Below are positions 10,901 to 19,016 of a stretch of DNA of 64,000 nucleotides, piece by piece. Within the stretch, counting starts at the first letter, position 1. Each line of letters opens with the position of its first letter. Position numbers and translations under genes: made by a program. Where the stretch lies: the NCBI RefSeq assembly GCF_030012985.1, contig NZ_CP120233.1, forward strand, positions 1,657,001 through 1,721,000. Reading direction: 5' to 3'. Origin of the DNA: Microbulbifer sp. VAAF005. Its GTDB lineage: Bacteria > Pseudomonadota > Gammaproteobacteria > Pseudomonadales > Cellvibrionaceae. The notes below the pieces were generated by a model. It was given only the letters and a program-made list of their open reading frames with translations, was not told the origin of the DNA and searched no databases.

Positions 10901-11888
10901 ATTGGCTATTGGTTGCAGGATCACTGGCAGCGCTAACTGCAATCAGTTTTTTCCCGTCCAGACAAAGGCGCTCACTGGTGCTGTAACGCTCCGCCCCCGA
11001 TTGGGCAGACGTGCCCTCTGTTGCCAGAGTAGGCTTGCAGCGATGAATATAGGAAAGGCCGTTTAGTTGCCACCCCATTCCCAGCAAGCCGTTACCACTT
11101 TGACTGCTGTATCCTAAAGAGAGCTTGGGCTCTATCCCGTTAATACCCACAGGGATCTCAAGGGGCATATTATATGAAGCTGTTCCGGTGGGCCCCACCC
11201 CGGCATTGCCTTTCGAAAGGGCAACAAAACTACTACTGCTATCGAGGTAAACCTTAAGCGCTGATAGTTCACCACTGCTATCACCGTAAGCTACTTCATG
11301 AACACTATCAGAGCCTTCAAGCAGCAGATCATCAATCCCGTCACCATCAACATCCGATACCGACACCGATGCCCGATTAGATGCAAATAAATTGCTATCC
11401 AAATAATCTGAAATAACAGGAGTGTTCCCCGACAATAAAATCAGGCTGTCATCACTGGCGCTGGTGCCTTGCAGGAAATAGTCAGTATTACCATCCCCAT
11501 CAAAATCGCCCGTCAAAAGTGATTGGCGTGCACTGGACCAACTGACACTATCCAGCGTTGACTGATTGGGAGAAGAGACCACGCTATAAGTCCCATCACC
11601 ATTAGAAAGCAGTACAATTGCCTCGTACAACGAATCAGTAACAATAGGGGTAATTACATCTCCGTGAAGTAAGACATAATTGGGATTTGGTGACAGGTAG
11701 AGGTCATCTTTACCATCTCCATCATAATCCCCAGTCAATACTTCATGGCCAACACTTGTCCACTCGACTTCATTGGCATTAGCTGTTCCAACGAAACCTG
11801 CAAAAGTAAAAAATAATGCTAATTTAAGGGGGGTCGAAAATCGAAAAGACAACCCAATACCGATTTCATTTTTAACATGCGTCTTCAT
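4995..11888 (-). CDS. giant secreted SpvB/FG-GAP/RHS polymorphic toxin with ParB-like tip
   Basis: A 2297-residue protein. Order: signal peptide to about residue 38 (cut near ANA); FG-GAP/VCBS calcium-type repeats such as GDYDGDGKDDLYL and SDVDGDGIDDLLLEG (about 45-190); a SpvB/TcdB-type segment (ASYNMPLEIPVGINGIEPKL, about 230-290); more FG-GAP repeats such as VDNDGIKDI and DINGDGLQDF (about 550-960); RHS/YD repeats (about 1300-1930); the RHS core (DHQGS near 1942 to DPSGY near 2052); then a variable tip. Near 2230-2265 the tip has FIIDGHHRAAAARRTG, the signature of ParB/sulfiredoxin-fold domains used as nuclease-like toxins. The plan matches ABC-toxin/wall-associated proteins in which an RHS shell encloses the tip. 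Export is presumably Sec-dependent; the final delivery route is not shown. The next gene overlaps by four bases and is the presumed immunity gene. Confidence 0.85.
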   Translation of the reverse strand: MKTHVKNEIGIGLSFRFSTPLKLALFFTFAGFVGTANANEVEWTSVGHEVLTGDYDGDGKDDLYLSPNPNYVLLHGDVITPIVTDSLYEAIVLLSNGDGTYSVVSSPNQSTLDSVSWSSARQSLLTGDFDGDGNTDYFLQGTSASDDSLILLSGNTPVISDYLDSNLFASNRASVSVSDVDGDGIDDLLLEGSDSVHEVAYGDSSGELSALKVYLDSSSSFVALSKGNAGVGPTGTASYNMPLEIPVGINGIEPKLSLGYSSQSGNGLLGMGWQLNGLSYIHRCKPTLATEGTSAQSGAERYSTSERLCLDGKKLIAVSAASDPATNSQYWASGTEYRTEIDVFTKIVSSGSQSNGPKYFKAWTRSGLILEFGNTSDSRVEAPGQSSGPIGTWAVNKVTDRFGNSYTVTYYEDNSSGEFYPQRVDYSPDSAVRFEYEDRETGSASYLTDRPWGYGDGGSIVTSKLLTSVTTYIDVTNPSSSTSGTPVREYNLHYERGGITHRYRLAGITECGYRDDGVTQDCARPTTFAWQDGEMGFESSDFSHCENDPADYLRSVSPLIMDVDNDGIKDIVFKGDSWFVARGTEEGCFTSTAVTTADGVITEGTDDGDIVQPIRLGSEYGMLLGDRSVAPTGQAYLALHVVRFDLDGSGNSTITKVFPKDDDCCANMVSSQATVVVADFNSDGRDDFFLSRIGFGGSVWLRNDAEWDDGGDNFVDKGDGSMYGSSDRFSTRSPLVVDIDNDGLLDLSVHSSSGRYILRNKGDGVLEYDSTPILPRGDGEDVDIVQVSELSGTNRSIFRTNKWHIKTTKHKHYDTNYNGIFTDINGDGLQDFLVRITDDGATNGSWRIYLNEGGTFGDEIDTGISTGDHQNQVSFPMDYNRDGLMDIVAQKADGSAWRVLLSTQVTDSQGQATPTFVELDVDPFGGILEHLLDYDISEDNPPVIFDINSDGQADVYYSRAAPSEVGGAGDPVQLLMGAESRTDLLKSATNSLGAGVEFSYSPLISSRIVNGGSVYTSVQGSDFPAINDVSGHYVVYQTETSDGLGGDRNRYYHYKGFKRDLYGRGFLGFEEQIVEDAVSDLVTTSEYLQEFPYTGFLSSKTIKNSNGKLVEIIDNSYKLHSSNDRFPYLADSITREYGLTTSSASSPLKVSKAESSFDAYGNSLTVTLTSGAGLSGSTVTGVEGTKKTVSSVSPNESDWLISFVDSRTVTTNNGSSSDQRSYTHSYTAEPDTLAVAVSKEFVGEDNWLQSTYTRNSQGLVTNTKITGGDIDGGNVSSRSIETLSDFLDQLYPQTVKNALDHTGTLTYDTRYGLVNSTTDANGLTQTTLYDAFGRAEVEQSADGTYTEIFRYFCDSGEVSCPADAVYAVISEVTNDALPGYLGAPTSAAYYDMLGREVRSEQLTMSGGSVKVDTEYNAAGQVYRESEPFTGSSATAWTTYTYDELSRMETKQRDAGGSLVISYSSDSTYAQKIKRTVTVEDGDGGSSQQEHYTYLNSLGQVVRVVDANGTPISYEYDSQGNLVQTEVNGDSNSRISIDYDLSGNKIQMQDPDSGQLNFEYDGLGQLRRQTWAQGTANEKYFIQEFDLLGRVTSRIDIAADNTSETSSWVYDTTKYGLLSSKSKADFSESYHYDSLTRVDQISTTITGLGTKSFSYSYDAFSREQSVTYPGGFAVEHSYDSKGFPLYAYDITDLSAPALLWQADDTEDERGNLIYQQYGNGLVSKSIYDSDSGLLTGIITGDGNLGGTVTGNVQSLSYQYDSMGNLLNRASSREDSAGSAQEAIVESFTFDDLNRLTKASTTGLSSGSRVINYGYDDLGNLTSRTDVGTLKYERSGNAGVHAVTEAGGLSYQYDVYGNMTSRAGVAAEYDVFNKPTRIDSTYFSYGPDRARYKQVNDSVTTYYLAGGQYEVVVGESDTTQKSYLGSYLLHSEADSGDTQILYMHLDHQGSVESITDADGNLVERLAYSPFGLRRLDDWSDGDPTGGDPEALPTTKGYTGHEMLDQLSLVHMNGRVYDPVIGRFMSADLFIQSPYNSQSFNRYTYTFNNPLSFVDPSGYYVVGNSEQSTHRFNDPGVLDDGEIIVIGHPPENGSFWIDNLGAYDAAMRNLHKIQDYGIQQGGFSGAFAYVGFTTIFEVFVADALHAVDEAAAGNLGGALSKAAQTVVKPLKAVNMVSKLEKQEEKLEDSLSQVTKSVDPNTLQRTHSISGKTSSKKVDKISDSMRQDGFVGDGIDVVEHNGQRFIIDGHHRAAAARRTGTNVNVNVVDDIANHPSSFNSLDDVLKSADSVGPDRLRPPRR

Positions 11889-12453
11889 CCCCCAGAACGA
11901 TGCTTTTGTAGGCTACTTACGTTTCTTTAACGTAAGAATAAAGGTCAAGTTCTTATTGTTTTAAGTACGTAACCAGAAAGTGCCCCTAAACAACTGCACT
12001 TACAAACATTTCTAAAATGTAAAAAATTGCCGGAATACTATTCCGTAAAGAACATTTTTACAAGAAAAGCCTAAAACAACAAATAACAATTTGAGAAAAA
12101 GCACAAATGTAATAAGAGTCATATTTTCGCTTCATATATGCACTAGAATTTTTTCTAAGCACTCACAAGCAGAAAATCCACATTACCGTAAAATGTGTCC
12201 GCAACAACTCAAAAAGAAGGGCGCCGCTTGACATCAAGGTGTGAACATGAAAGCAAATCAACAAAAAGAATAGCGACACCTAATAATAATTATGAGGCAA
12301 ACAAAAAGGGAAATAGAGCTAGAAAGATAAATTTAGAGCACAATCAAGCGAAAAAAATGAGATGCCAAGAAAGTAAGCTCCAGAAAATCACGATTCAGCC
12401 CAAGCGAAAAGGGTATCAAAAGGCTATAGAAAACTATTTACAATTATTAACAA
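11889..12453. other. A-rich gap upstream of the RHS toxin
   Basis: About 560 AT-rich bases between the lipoprotein terminator and the toxin start, long enough to hold the toxin's own promoter. A plus-strand frame at 12195-12566 is Lys/Asn-rich, runs into the lipoprotein gene and looks like chance. Confidence 0.4.
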
Positions 12454-12473
12454 GGGGGAGGTATAGCTCCCCC
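12454..12473 (-). terminator. hairpin after the 729-residue lipoprotein gene
   Basis: GGGGGAG (12454-12460) pairs with CTCCCCC (12467-12473) around a six-base loop. On the minus strand it is followed by TTGTTAATAATT, a broken T-run. It lies 8 bases past the stop. Confidence 0.65.
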
Positions 12474-12480
12474 AGCCTTA

Positions 12481-14670
12481 TCAGTTCACGCTATTTGAAT
12501 GATATACCATTGCCTGCCAAACATTTTGCTGACCACTCACATAGTTATCATGCGTTGGATTCTTGATATAAGTCCAAGCCACCTTTCCATCGCCTAAATA
12601 CATAGGCTCATCCAAGCCACCCCAACCATAATTTGGCAATTCTACAGGCCCTTCAAGTACATTTAAATCTGCATCAATTTCCATTACATAGAAGGCCTTT
12701 GGCACTAATAATCGCTTAGAGCCGTTATCGGCATAAATACGGTTATATGCGAGGTTGTCAGAAATACACTGAAATTTTGCATACCCAAATAAGTAACGTC
12801 CATTTTTTAAATCAATAAGTTGTGGATCACTGATTTGGCAATCATCGTCCTCGACCAACCAATTAAAGCCCTGCCCCTCCATACTACCAGTAGAGCTGAC
12901 CTTGGCGATGCCAATACGGGTTAATGAGCTGGAATCTAATGCATCACCAGAATATAGTCCTTGCCTGGTTATTGTGGGGAAACTGTCATCACCCTCCCAG
13001 TAGTTGTAACTCATATAAGATAGGAAACAGTTTGTGGTGTCGTAGTCTGCACAATCTTCATCAAACGGCCCCTCCCCAGATAGATCAACACCAACCTCAT
13101 CCTCAAGAAAACGATCCATATCCGCATCTTCAATATATTTAGGCGAGACGATCAAGGAAAGGTTGGTATTCGCATCCACAGGTACAACAGTGTGACCTCC
13201 ACCATTAGATACCATCGCAGACGTTGAAGGCACGAAGTGATTAAAACGCCCTTCAATTGATGAGCTGGATGTTTCCATCTTAACGGCAATAGTTCCCAGC
13301 TGCCCATGAGTACTGCCAATCCAGTCATTCCAATCACTGGTACAAATCGCACCGAACATTTCATTATCTGGATTATAGAACGAGCGAATATTTACAACGT
13401 GGCCATCACCGCAGGCCCAATACCAACCGCGATTATCTGTGCTACTCATATCCAGAGACCAATTATTACGATCAATAACCGTTAAGCCTGCCGAATAATG
13501 GGAACTCCCATTCCCGTCAAATACCCGCGCAGAAACTGAGAACCCGTAGCTACTACGACCTTGGCTGTCATCTTCAACATAAATCAGCTCTTGTGCGCCA
13601 AGATGAGTTCCGCCATGCATTTTATTGACTACATAAGCATCGGGAACTTCATCCAAAGACTGATTTTCCCATTCCAAAAGCCAGATCTGCTCGTTATAAC
13701 TGTAGCTGGCATCGCGAATATGCTGCAACAAATCATCATAGTCACCAGAGGATAGGCTGGAAATAATATAATCCATCTCCTCCTGCATATCTGACCCTTT
13801 AATGGTGGTGAATGAAGGTGAGTCCCCAAAATCAGTATCAGGGAAGGTTGCCTCCAAGCCAGCAAGGAAATCATCAAAAGTCAGAGAGGGGTGCTCTGTA
13901 AAGAAATCAATATATTTACTGTGGTTGGTAGCAACCAAAAGACCAATTTCGTTCTCAATACGGGATTCAATGGTGTCAATATTATCTTCCATTTTCATCC
14001 AGGTTGAACCGTATTGTTCAATAAGATCAGCCTCAACGTCATAGCGCTCATTGGCTTGGTACTCTGTATTGCATAGAACTGCTACCGTGGAGCAATCGGA
14101 GCTTACGGCTATGCCGTGGGATTCATAACACTGATTTAGCAGCGTGGCATTTCCTGTTGGTTCAAAACTGGAAGTATCTGGATCATACTGCAGCTCATAA
14201 ACAGAACCGTGGGTCGTATCCGCAGCAGTGTCACCCTCTGACAAAGTAGTAGAAACAAACATCCTCGGAGTGTCAGTGTCTGTCGCACAGGTCGCAGTAT
14301 AACTGCGAATCGGGATATCAATATCCTCTTCATCCTGCTCCCCGTCAGTACGCGCTATGTAGTGCGCCATCTGATAAACCTCACGAGCATTGTTCATGCC
14401 TTCTGGTAGGGTTACATCAATAGCGGTCAATGACGCAAACCCCAAATCAGTAAGTTCTACATCCCCAAGAACAACTGTGGTACCGACATTATCGGAAATC
14501 GGCGTATTATCATCGCCAGACGTATCCTCGCCACTACTACCTTGACCACTACCGCTATCTGTAGAAGAACCACTTGAATCTGAAGAGGAGCCTCCTCCCC
14601 CACCGCCACATGCGGCCAGCAATGCTGTTAAAGAAAGTGCCAATAACTTTTTATTTATTAGTAAGCCCAT
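12481..14670 (-). CDS. large surface lipoprotein of unknown function
   Basis: A 729-residue protein with a lipoprotein signal peptide (LLALSLTALLAAC, lipid on Cys21), then Gly/Ser-rich and Asp/Ser/Gly-rich linker to about residue 58. This is the usual tether of outer-membrane surface lipoproteins in marine gammaproteobacteria. The rest (about 670 residues) is acidic and aromatic-rich with repeated Trp/Tyr/Gly strands and several Cys, consistent with a beta-rich, perhaps propeller-like, domain. I recognise no catalytic motif. An EDDSQGRSSYG segment and HYSAGLTVIDRNNW-type strands suggest ligand- or calcium-binding loops, but this is weak. It is monocistronic: a hairpin follows and about 640 bases of non-coding DNA precede it. 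Confidence 0.7.
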   Translation of the reverse strand: MGLLINKKLLALSLTALLAACGGGGGGSSSDSSGSSTDSGSGQGSSGEDTSGDDNTPISDNVGTTVVLGDVELTDLGFASLTAIDVTLPEGMNNAREVYQMAHYIARTDGEQDEEDIDIPIRSYTATCATDTDTPRMFVSTTLSEGDTAADTTHGSVYELQYDPDTSSFEPTGNATLLNQCYESHGIAVSSDCSTVAVLCNTEYQANERYDVEADLIEQYGSTWMKMEDNIDTIESRIENEIGLLVATNHSKYIDFFTEHPSLTFDDFLAGLEATFPDTDFGDSPSFTTIKGSDMQEEMDYIISSLSSGDYDDLLQHIRDASYSYNEQIWLLEWENQSLDEVPDAYVVNKMHGGTHLGAQELIYVEDDSQGRSSYGFSVSARVFDGNGSSHYSAGLTVIDRNNWSLDMSSTDNRGWYWACGDGHVVNIRSFYNPDNEMFGAICTSDWNDWIGSTHGQLGTIAVKMETSSSSIEGRFNHFVPSTSAMVSNGGGHTVVPVDANTNLSLIVSPKYIEDADMDRFLEDEVGVDLSGEGPFDEDCADYDTTNCFLSYMSYNYWEGDDSFPTITRQGLYSGDALDSSSLTRIGIAKVSSTGSMEGQGFNWLVEDDDCQISDPQLIDLKNGRYLFGYAKFQCISDNLAYNRIYADNGSKRLLVPKAFYVMEIDADLNVLEGPVELPNYGWGGLDEPMYLGDGKVAWTYIKNPTHDNYVSGQQNVWQAMVYHSNSVN

Positions 14671-15308
14671 CAGTTCTGCCCAACTCGTATGTCACTAAAA
14701 TAATTCATTACTACTGAATATCCTCGCCTGAATTTGTATCTCAAAGCTAAGGACCGGCGTGAACTTTAGAGAAATGCAATCGATTGTCTGTGAACTGGTT
14801 CTGGGGGCCGCCTGGGAGCGACAAGTGGTAATTCCATAGCGATAAACGGTATTAAGCTCTCACCGAGTAAAGCAATTCTGCACGAACAAAAATTGGCCAA
14901 TTTTTTATAGCATACACTTTTACTCAACTGTTACAGCTGTAACGGCCTACCGAAACTGAGAAGTTTATAAAACTGATATAGTCCCATTAATACACTATGA
15001 GCTGGTACTGAATCGGACCCTTATTTATTCACTGTGAAGAATGTCAACCACCATGGAACAGCAAGAGCTGGAGCAATAGAAGAGATTATCGTTACTGCTT
15101 CCAGAGCTAGAAATAGTAAGCTGAAATTAGCTTTTCAGAAGCATATAGAGAAACTGGGGTTAACTCATTCGATGAAGTTCAGTATGAGGCTTCGTTATCG
15201 GTGGATTTTTAGGTTATGCCGGCAGACATGGAAGAATAGTTTTCGATTAAACCCTCTAATTGATAGAAGTCCAAACAGGTACTTCTACCAACTAAATACC
15301 TCAGTTAT
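14671..15308. other. gap with a possible TonB-box-like gene relic
   Basis: This region should contain the lipoprotein gene promoter. A plus-strand frame from about 15034 encodes GAIEEIIVTASRARNS, like the TonB-box/plug start of TonB-dependent receptors (EEIIVTASR), but no signal peptide precedes it and the frame soon runs antisense into the glycosylase gene. It is at best a relic. Confidence 0.3.
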
Positions 15309-15977
15309 TTATCCTACCGAAAGTGACAATATCTGGCTAATCTCATTTAAACTACGATTTGACTGGGATTGCCAAGTTTCAATGGCTGCTTTTAATGCTG
15401 CCCAGTCTTTCTTTGAGGAGGGGGATTTGTCGACAACCCCCTCTCTGATAAGGGCTCGAATGGTATCACTTGCAAAAACCAAAGTATCAACTCCCATTCG
15501 CCTTAGAAATACTTGGGCAGTCTTACCACCAAGTCGATCGCCACCTTTACGTAGGTACAGAAGATTCTCAATATAGTTGTCTATATTCCAGCTGGAAAAA
15601 TACTCGCCCAAACTTCCATGCTCATTAGATAAATGCCAGAAGAAGTCTGCATTTCTCTGAATGGAGCGAGTTTTAGTCCAGTGCTTGATCATACCTTCCT
15701 GCCGCATTAGGTCATCTAATGCCTCTTCCGGCAAGTAACGACAGAACGAAACATCAAAGCCATAAAAGATTTTCTCTATATCCGGCCACTTTTTTTCAAC
15801 AACCTTCCAGCTAAAACCGGCTTGGAAAACAGCCCGGGATGCCGATGACAACCACTGGCTATCATGTATCTCTCTCAGGAACTGCGCAGGCTTGGGCTTA
15901 ACCAGCTTCGCCTGAAGTCCGTCTAACCCTCCAAATCGATCAATCACAGGTGCCTCAATGGCGGCGAACTCACGCAT
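15309..15977 (-). CDS. DNA-3-methyladenine glycosylase I-like protein
   Basis: A 222-residue protein resembling the Tag (AlkA-unrelated, HhH-fold) family that removes alkylated adenine from DNA. Matching segments are AGFSWKVVEKKWPDIEKIF (residues 53-71), FDVSFCRYLPEEALDDLM with GMIKHWTKTRSIQRNA, and a C-terminal LGGKTAQVFLRRMGVDTLVF helix region. It lacks the Cys/His zinc residues at the two ends of E. coli Tag, so it belongs to the zinc-free branch; substrate range is uncertain. An AAGG site sits eight bases before the ATG. It stands alone. Confidence 0.75.
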   Translation of the reverse strand: MREFAAIEAPVIDRFGGLDGLQAKLVKPKPAQFLREIHDSQWLSSASRAVFQAGFSWKVVEKKWPDIEKIFYGFDVSFCRYLPEEALDDLMRQEGMIKHWTKTRSIQRNADFFWHLSNEHGSLGEYFSSWNIDNYIENLLYLRKGGDRLGGKTAQVFLRRMGVDTLVFASDTIRALIREGVVDKSPSSKKDWAALKAAIETWQSQSNRSLNEISQILSLSVG

Positions 15978-16170
15978 AATTCAGACCTTCCAGATAAATC
16001 CACCTTCATTCTACGCCTATAACTAGAAATTCAAAGTTTTTAGTTTTTAGCGGAACACTAAAAAGTGTTGTACACGCTTAGCCTGCCCACACAATACGAA
16101 AAGCCAACAGGTTCTAGAGATAAATATTGCAGAATGCTGTAAAAGAAAAGGACAGTTCAATTCTTCCAAC

Positions 16171-16200
16171 AAATAAAGGGGAGCCAGCTCCCCTTTATTT
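16171..16200. terminator. perfect bidirectional terminator
   Basis: A 14-bp perfect stem built on AAATAAAGGGGAGC and its complement with a two-base centre has A/T-rich ends that give a T-run in both directions. It lies in the 303-base gap between the oligopeptidase gene end and the glycosylase gene start, and serves minus-strand transcripts leaving the oligopeptidase gene. The rest of the gap shows nothing else. Confidence 0.85.
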
Positions 16201-16280
16201 ACATGATACTTAATTAAGGATGTAAAGAATAATTAGCCACCCATAATCAGACTTATATCGCTAAAATAAGCATAACTTAT

Positions 16281-18467
16281 TTATTGCTTAACTTTTTTAT
16301 TGGTCTCTCCATTTTTGTACCCAAGTAAATCGAGGTAAAATGCATACTGTAAAGCGGTCTCCTTATAGCGACGGAAACGACCCGAAGAGCCACCGTGACC
16401 CGCTTCCATATTGGTATTGAATAACAACTGATTTTCATCGGTCTTCAATTCGCGTAGCTTTGCCACCCATTTCATTGGCTCAAAGTATTGCACCTGGGAA
16501 TCATGTAGCCCAGTGGTTACCAGCATATTGGGGTAATCCTGAGCTTTCACCTGGTCATAGGGAGAATAGGAAAGCATATATTCATAACTATCCTTATTAT
16601 TAGGATTGCCCCACTCGTCATACTCATTAACAGTCAGGGGAATTGACTCATCCAGCATGGTAGTTACCACATCAACAAATGGCACCGCCGCAGTAACACC
16701 CCGGTACAAATCCGGTTCCATATTGACTACCGCGCCCATCAACAACCCCCCAGCACTACCACCTGAAGCAAAGATCTTATCAGGGGCCCCATATTTTAAC
16801 TTCCCCAACGCCTTGGTAACGTCGATAAAATCAGTGAAAGTATTCTTTTTATTGAACATCTTTCCATCTTCGTACCAAGCACGTCCCAGTTTTTGGCCTC
16901 CACGGATATGGGCAATAGCAAATACAAAGCCTCGATCAAGTAAGGACACCACTGAAGAACGGAACCAGGGATCAACGGTGCTGCCGTAAGAGCCATAGGC
17001 ATATTGCAATAATGGATTAGAGCCATCTTTGTTGAATTTATCTTTACGATAAACCAAAGATACCGGCACTTTAACACCATCGCGTGCTGCTACCAGGATA
17101 CCCTCGCTCTGATAGTGCTCTGGGTCAAAACCACCCAGAACTTTGTCTTGCTTAAGTAATTCCAACTCGCCACTATCCAGCTTGGCTTCATAAACACTAT
17201 TTGGTGTCGTTAAACTCGAATAAGATACTCGAACACTCGCTGAATCCAAGTTTGGATTTGCACTCAAGCCCAATCTGTATACCGGATCATTAAAACCTAC
17301 TTGGAGGTCCTTATTATTCTCTAAATTAATGATTCGGAGACCCGTTTGCCCCGCTTTTCGTTCTATTACTGCCAGATGATGATCAAATAAAGTGAAATCT
17401 TCCAGCAAAACCTTACTACTATGAGGTATGACTTCCTGCCAATTAGACTTATCTGTTGCGTCGTCCATGGCAACCTTCATAAGGCGGAAGTTTTCAGCTT
17501 GCCAGTTGGTCATGATATAAAAATCACTCCCTAACTTTAACGCTGAATACTCGTGATCCTCTTCCCGGGGATATAAGGGAGTAAAATCAGCAAGAGGAGT
17601 GTTCGCATCCAGGATTGACTGGCCACTGCTAGTTGTAGAACTGTGGTGAATGCGTATCAGCTCTCCATCCCGGGATTTGGAAATCCACGTATAGAAAGCC
17701 TTATCTATCTCTTCGTAAACAACAACATCTTCACTCTGCGGCGTGCCCAGCTTATGGCGCATTACTTGATAGCCGAGCAGAGTTTGATGGTCCTTATTGA
17801 TATAGAAGACAGTTTGGTTATCGTTTGCCCAAACGGCAACTGGTGAAGCATTCTCCAATTTATCTGGCAGCATCTCACCAGTCTTTAAGTCCTTGAAGCG
17901 AATCGTGTAAACACGGCGCCCAACACTATCTTCAGGATATGCTACCAATTGATTACTGGGAGAAACCGCCAGGCGCCCTACACTAAAGTAGCCGTGGCCT
18001 TCAGCCAGCACATTCACATCCAGCATAACCTCTTCAGGTGCTTTCTGGGTCCCTTTACGTCGCGCGTGGATCGCGTATTCTTTCTCAGGAAGATAGCGGC
18101 TGTAATACCAGTAGCCATTATAATAAACGGGAACCGTTGATTTATCTTTCTCCAGGCGACCAGTCATTTCCTCAAAGAGTAATTCCTGTAACTCTTCAGT
18201 GTGGTGCATTACCAAATCGGTATAAGCATTTTCTGCTTCCAGATGAGCAATAACATCTGGCGCCTTACGTTCATCGTCGCGCATCCAGTAGTAATTATCG
18301 ATGCGCTCATGGCCATGCATAACCATTTTATGGGGCACCTTCTTGGCTACAGGAGCGGAAGCCTGCTCGCTAAACAAGGTTTTGTCCTTTGCTACTTGGT
18401 TATTTTCTGTCTCGCCGCATCCCGCCAAACCAAGAGCGAATAATAATGTCGCCGTAGTTTTCTTCAT
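16281..18467 (-). CDS. ptrB: oligopeptidase B (S9A prolyl oligopeptidase family), lipoprotein
   Basis: About 728 residues. The N-terminus MKKTTATLLFALGLAGC is a lipoprotein signal (lipid on Cys17), so the enzyme is membrane-anchored in the envelope. After it come the beta-propeller gate (about 45-430) and the alpha/beta-hydrolase domain. Catalytic Ser is in FASGGSAGGLLMG, Asp is expected in VTTGLHDSQVQY, and His in MEAGHGGSSGR. The EEIDK and acidic patches fit oligopeptidase B, which cuts short peptides after Arg/Lys. The frame extends six codons upstream from a TTG, but that would overlap the GGAGAG ribosome site, so the ATG at 18467 is preferred. Confidence 0.88.
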   Translation of the reverse strand: MKKTTATLLFALGLAGCGETENNQVAKDKTLFSEQASAPVAKKVPHKMVMHGHERIDNYYWMRDDERKAPDVIAHLEAENAYTDLVMHHTEELQELLFEEMTGRLEKDKSTVPVYYNGYWYYSRYLPEKEYAIHARRKGTQKAPEEVMLDVNVLAEGHGYFSVGRLAVSPSNQLVAYPEDSVGRRVYTIRFKDLKTGEMLPDKLENASPVAVWANDNQTVFYINKDHQTLLGYQVMRHKLGTPQSEDVVVYEEIDKAFYTWISKSRDGELIRIHHSSTTSSGQSILDANTPLADFTPLYPREEDHEYSALKLGSDFYIMTNWQAENFRLMKVAMDDATDKSNWQEVIPHSSKVLLEDFTLFDHHLAVIERKAGQTGLRIINLENNKDLQVGFNDPVYRLGLSANPNLDSASVRVSYSSLTTPNSVYEAKLDSGELELLKQDKVLGGFDPEHYQSEGILVAARDGVKVPVSLVYRKDKFNKDGSNPLLQYAYGSYGSTVDPWFRSSVVSLLDRGFVFAIAHIRGGQKLGRAWYEDGKMFNKKNTFTDFIDVTKALGKLKYGAPDKIFASGGSAGGLLMGAVVNMEPDLYRGVTAAVPFVDVVTTMLDESIPLTVNEYDEWGNPNNKDSYEYMLSYSPYDQVKAQDYPNMLVTTGLHDSQVQYFEPMKWVAKLRELKTDENQLLFNTNMEAGHGGSSGRFRRYKETALQYAFYLDLLGYKNGETNKKVKQ

Positions 18468-18522
18468 AAAAAAACGTCTCTCCAATGTGTGCTTTTTTAT
18501 ATACTGATACTTTTTATTATGA

Positions 18523-18798
18523 TTAGGTTAAATCATCAATAAGCCGCATCGCATCCTGAGCTCCAAGGTTTTTCTTTTCTGGGTTAGCATTCCCTTCTGC
18601 TTGCCCTGGCCGCGCTGGCTGGCTTTTGGAACCCACTGAAACTGTAACTACACGAGCCATTGCTTGATAAGGATACCCTGAGTTGAATGCAAGTCCGCCA
18701 ACAGGCTTCCAGCCCTCATTGAGCATTCGGGTCACTTCCTCCTCCAAACTTGAAAAACCAGTTTTCCCGACGGCAACTTTATATTCTGCTCTCTTCAC
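18523..18798 (-). CDS. DUF1737 domain protein
   Basis: A 91-residue protein. Residues 4-55 match DUF1737: EYKVAVGKTGFSSLEEEVTR, then a Gly-Trp-Lys-Pro-Val-Gly-Gly core and YQAMAR. The Pro/Gly-rich tail (56-91) is probably disordered. DUF1737 proteins are small cytosolic proteins of unknown function, often linked to membrane or stress genes. It lies about 55 bases upstream of the oligopeptidase start on the same strand and could be co-transcribed with it. Confidence 0.75.
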   Translation of the reverse strand: MKRAEYKVAVGKTGFSSLEEEVTRMLNEGWKPVGGLAFNSGYPYQAMARVVTVSVGSKSQPARPGQAEGNANPEKKNLGAQDAMRLIDDLT

Positions 18799-19016
18799 AC
18801 CTACTCCTACTTTGTAGCTTCGCTCACGTCCTAAACATCGCTTCTAGACTATTAATTAATATTTGAATCTAGCTAACAACTGAGGGTACCCCCTACATCA
18901 TTCCACAATATCTCGACAAACCCTCTATTAAAAACACCGCGAGATTACATACAGACTCCCGAGGCTGGAAATCTATTACTATCATTTTTTTACTAGCCCG
19001 CCGCAAGCGGAATCTA

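Noticed and set aside
12195..12566. Plus-strand frame overlapping the lipoprotein gene end
   Set aside because: Lys/Asn/Gln-rich from A-rich DNA, no ribosome site, overlaps a supported gene.
15034..15576. Frame with a TonB-box-like EEIIVTASR at its start
   Set aside because: No signal peptide or receptor domain; it soon runs antisense into the glycosylase gene. At best a relic.
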